Source: Akebia trifoliata | Lineage: Eukaryota > Streptophyta > Magnoliopsida > Ranunculales > Lardizabalaceae | Assembly: GCA_017979445.1 (NCBI GenBank) | Contig: CM030711.1 | Span: 6,541,221 to 6,605,220, forward strand | Direction: 5' to 3' | Length of the DNA: 64,000 bases | Shown here: positions 61,496 through 64,000 of the stretch, in pieces | Layout of the letters: each line of letters begins with the position of its first letter | How positions within the stretch are numbered: the stretch's first letter is position 1 | Notes under the pieces: generated by a model | The model's input: only the letters and a program-made list of their open reading frames with translations | Told to the model about the DNA's origin: nothing | The model's database searches: none | Position numbers and translations under genes: made by a program

Positions 61496-61675
61496 TAATG
61501 CTGAAGTGACCTCAGGCTGAAACCTCATATCACACTTCTTGACGTGAAAGTGGATAGGAACCGTAGAATCTTGAAGTGAAAGTGGATAGGAACCGTAGAA
61601 GCTTCTACGGTTCCTATCCACTTTCACGTCAAGAAGTGTTGTATGAGGTTTCAGCCTGAGGTCACTTCAGCATTA
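61496..61675. mobile_element. Palindromic MITE, superfamily M1
   Basis: Nearly perfect 180 bp hairpin: AATGCTGAAGTGACCTCAGG at one end and its complement at the other, with arms meeting at GAAGCTTC (about 61597-61604). The left arm has an internal duplication of the phrase GTGGATAGGAACCGTAGAA. This is the freshest copy of its group. Confidence 0.85.
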
Positions 61676-63064
61676 TTCAAATAAATATTGATTTGATTAC
61701 CATTTAATAGAACTTAGGCCCTCTTTATCATTTTTTCTCAAAAAGGTAGTAAAAAATTCTTAAAACAGTAGACTATTCATTTTAATTCCGAAAACAGTAA
61801 ATTATCATTTTTTGGAATTAAAATATTTTTTAGTTAAAGTGGAGAAAATTTCCCTCTTCTCTTCCATAAAATAGTAGATATTTTCCTTATTTTTATTTCA
61901 GTTAAAAAAAAAAGTTATATTTTACAAAACAGTAAATTTTTTTCTCTACTTTAACGAATGCGATAATTTACCATTTTTAGAATTGAAATAAATAGTCTAC
62001 TATTTTGGAAAGTTTTCAATTTTGAGTGTATTAGCCTTTATTAAAAATGGAGAAAAAAATAAAAAATTTGATATTGTGGTTGCTGATAGTTTGATTGGAA
62101 GGATCAATCCCATTTTCTAATTTCAATTATAAAATTATTCTCAATGATATTGAAATGGATCATCAATGCTGTCATCAAATCTGTGGACCAAGTCAAAAGA
62201 TCTATGGACATTTGTGGCCCAACAAGGCCTCCTATTTATATCACATACACTATAAGTCAAAAAGATCTAACCACCCAAAAATTTAATTGATTTGTTATTT
62301 GTTGGGAAAGCATCTCAACATAAATGAATTAGTTTTACATCAAAAGCAATGCTAGTACAACATAAATTAATAGGTTTTACCTAACTTTTAATTCATGGGC
62401 CCCATAAACAATGCAATCGGCCCATGGGCCTAAAAAATTTGAACCTTTTTTTGTTTAGGGATGATTCTTTATGTCCATCTAAAGCTCTTGTGTCACAATT
62501 TTTTGGGCCCACAGGTTGATCAATCCTGAACTTTGAAGCTTCATCCCTTCTCAATAGCTAGGGCAATCAGTGGGCCGGTATTTGGATCGGTCCAGCCTGT
62601 CTATTGTGGACCTAGTTTTTATAGTGTTACTGTTACAAGATCAATTTAGTTAAAGGGCTGGACTGTTAAGGCCCCAATCCCATTAAAGGTTTCGGCTCAA
62701 GTTTGTAAGGCCAAGTCTAGCCCACCTGAGCAGTCTTCAAATTCAATTTTAAATAATATATAAAATAGTTAGGGTAATTTATTCATGCCCTCTTGAGTTT
62801 TTGAAAATATTTAAGTTTCCCTCTAACTTTTCAAAGTGGTGACATAATCCTTGAATGTAGTCTTGTTTGAGAGACTAACAAAAAATATCTGAAATACCCA
62901 TATCTTGAAACTTGGGTTTTAGTGACAAAGATGACCACATGGTCATGTAGTGGTCCTTTGGTCCACAGAGAAATTTTTGTTTCTTCTTGTTTTTCTAAAA
63001 TTCTATCCACCCCTTCTCAAGGGTCATTATGATAGACAACTACCACACAAGAGGAGTGTTATAC

Positions 63065-63066
<2 letters not shown>
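61676..63066. promoter_or_regulatory. Upstream region of the phytocyanin gene
   Basis: 61730-62035 is a palindromic M5-like block (AAACAGTAAATTATC / GATAATTTACCATTTTTAG). 62575-62750 is a GGCC-rich repeat fragment. The nearest clear TATA-like string (ATATATAAAATA, about 62755-62766) lies 360 bases from the ATG, rather far, so the promoter cannot be placed. Confidence 0.35.

Positions 63067-63102
<36 letters not shown>
63067..63102 (+). repeat. (CT)n microsatellite in the phytocyanin leader
   Basis: About 18 CT dinucleotides, 20-55 bases upstream of the phytocyanin start codon, probably in the 5' UTR. Plant leaders often carry CT tracts that influence transcription. A second short CT run lies just inside the intron at 63300-63319. 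Confidence 0.85.
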
Positions 63103-63106
<4 letters not shown>

Positions 63107-63123
63107 CTGTGAGTTTATCAGCC

Positions 63124-63295
63124 ATGGAGTTTGCTAAGAGATTAGTGGTGATTATGTTGATGGTTATGGGTGGTTTAGAGGTGTCCATGGGTGTAGTTTA
63201 TAAAGTGGGGGACTCTGTTAAATGGACTACACTTGGCCATTTTAATTACACCAAGTGGGCTTCTTCCAAGAACTTCCATGTTGGAGACATCATCC
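63124..63295 (+). CDS. Phytocyanin / early nodulin-like protein, first exon only (gene continues past the window)
   Basis: Exon 1 starts at an ATG in good context (GCCATGG) and ends at a GT donor (C, then GTAAGT), giving 57 codons plus one base. Residues 1-23 form a hydrophobic signal peptide ([17 protein letters not shown]...), followed by [23 protein letters not shown] and VGDII, the start of the plastocyanin-like (cupredoxin) domain of plant phytocyanins. In this family an intron commonly follows the GDxI segment. The copper-binding His/Cys residues lie in the next exon, which is not in the window, so mavicyanin, uclacyanin and ENODL types cannot be told apart. The product is expected to enter the secretory pathway and often gets a GPI anchor. 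The leader holds a long CT repeat. Confidence 0.85.
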
Positions 63296-63465
63296 GTAAG
63301 TCTCTCTCTCTCTCTCTCTTAAGAAAGAGAGACTTTTATGGGTTTCTTTTTTTTTCTTTGATCTTGATCCCATGGAGTCTTTTTTTTTTTCTTTTTAATT
63401 TTATGATTATGGGTATTTTCTTCATTTTTTTAATGTGTATTTATCATTACTCTATCCTTAATTAA

Positions 63466-63567
63466 GAGAGCTGCTATTGCGACACTAACTTTACTAAATA
63501 TATCATCAAAGAATTGCACACAGTTGGTGTGGCGTTAGTAAAAGCTGTTGTGACAATATTAACTCTC
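63466..63567. mobile_element. Palindromic MITE, family M4, with 8 bp duplication (phytocyanin intron 1)
   Basis: 102 bp starting GAGAGCTGCTATTGC and ending TGACAATATTAACTCTC, flanked by TTAATTAA on both sides (63458-63465 and 63568-63575). An 8 bp duplication suggests the hAT superfamily, though this string is itself palindromic. Inner phrase: GGCGTTAGTAAAAGC. Confidence 0.7.
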
Positions 63568-63575
63568 TTAATTAA

Positions 63576-64000
63576 TTGTGTGAACTTTCTTTTCTATTCT
63601 ACTCCTGCCATTTTTATTGCTTTATTTTGTTGGGATATTTACGAAAAAGTGATCAACTTTAAGGGAATTTATGATTTCGGCTCATTGTTCATTTTAATTA
63701 GGAAAAATATAAAAAAAAATTAATTCGCAAAAAAATATCAATTTTGTGCAAATTGTCGATAAGAACCCATTTAGGGCTGAAAATATGTTTTAAATTAAAA
63801 AAATAAAAAATAAAAAATAAAAACTTACGAATAAAAAATGAACATTTCAACCTTTAATGGGCCGAATTTATTTTATATTATAATATTTTGATTTTTAACT
63901 CTTAAAAAGTCAAATTTTTTTTTAATTTAAAATTTCATGATTTTTTCTTGTCTTTTCACGATTTCATCTTGTTTTTACACGATTTTCCACCGACATTATC
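63576..64000. other. Phytocyanin intron 1, running off the window
   Basis: AT-rich with M5-like phrases (GGCTCATTGTTCATTTTAAT at about 63679-63698). No second exon with a copper-site sequence is seen before the edge. Confidence 0.5.

Noticed and set aside
1..64000. CRISPR arrays or bacterial operons
   Set aside because: The genome is clearly eukaryotic; the regular repeats found are microsatellites and MITEs.

Overview
The window is nuclear DNA from a flowering plant, most likely a woody eudicot. The genes have many introns with GT/AG borders, encode plant-specific proteins (a gibberellin-type diterpene cyclase, a 9-lipoxygenase, a plastid aminopeptidase P and a phytocyanin), and sit in AT-rich DNA packed with small transposons. 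I cannot name the species.

Four genes are supported. (1) 2637-11548, minus strand: a complete 15-exon copalyl diphosphate synthase, 818 aa by my splicing, with every exon phase consistent and the DxDD motif, the LHS/PNV catalytic dyad and the Mg-sensing His intact. (2) 18786-32999, minus: a complete 9-exon lipoxygenase, 863 aa, without a transit peptide and with a Thr-Val pair typical of 9-LOX. (3) 48977-56819, plus: a complete 13-exon plastidial Xaa-Pro aminopeptidase (APP2 type), 715 aa, with all five metal ligands. (4) 63124 to the right edge, plus: first exon of a phytocyanin / early nodulin-like protein; the rest lies outside the window. A truncated copy of the lipoxygenase 3' end (42839-43440, minus) is a pseudogene relic about 10 kb upstream of the intact gene.

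The rest is mostly mobile DNA. A 3.48 kb non-autonomous LTR retrotransposon (43835-47311) has 469/484 bp LTRs and a perfect 5 bp target duplication. One tRNA-derived SINE has a 17 bp target duplication inside a CPS intron; another has a 9 bp duplication next to the LTR element. Several families of palindromic MITEs occur, the largest with about 19 members that share a hairpin core but differ in outer arms. Some are nested in one another or in the lipoxygenase relic. Degraded LTR-like DNA fills 13.5-16.8 kb and probably about 34 kb.

The genes do not form an evident pathway: CPS feeds gibberellin synthesis in plastids, the 9-LOX makes cytosolic oxylipins, APP2 trims Xaa-Pro peptides in plastids, and the phytocyanin is a secreted cupredoxin. 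The observations most worth a second look are the modular MITE superfamily, an unidentified exon-like coding fragment inside lipoxygenase intron 1, and the relic's loss of the C-terminal iron-binding Ile. All splice sites are read by eye; no transcript or database search was available.
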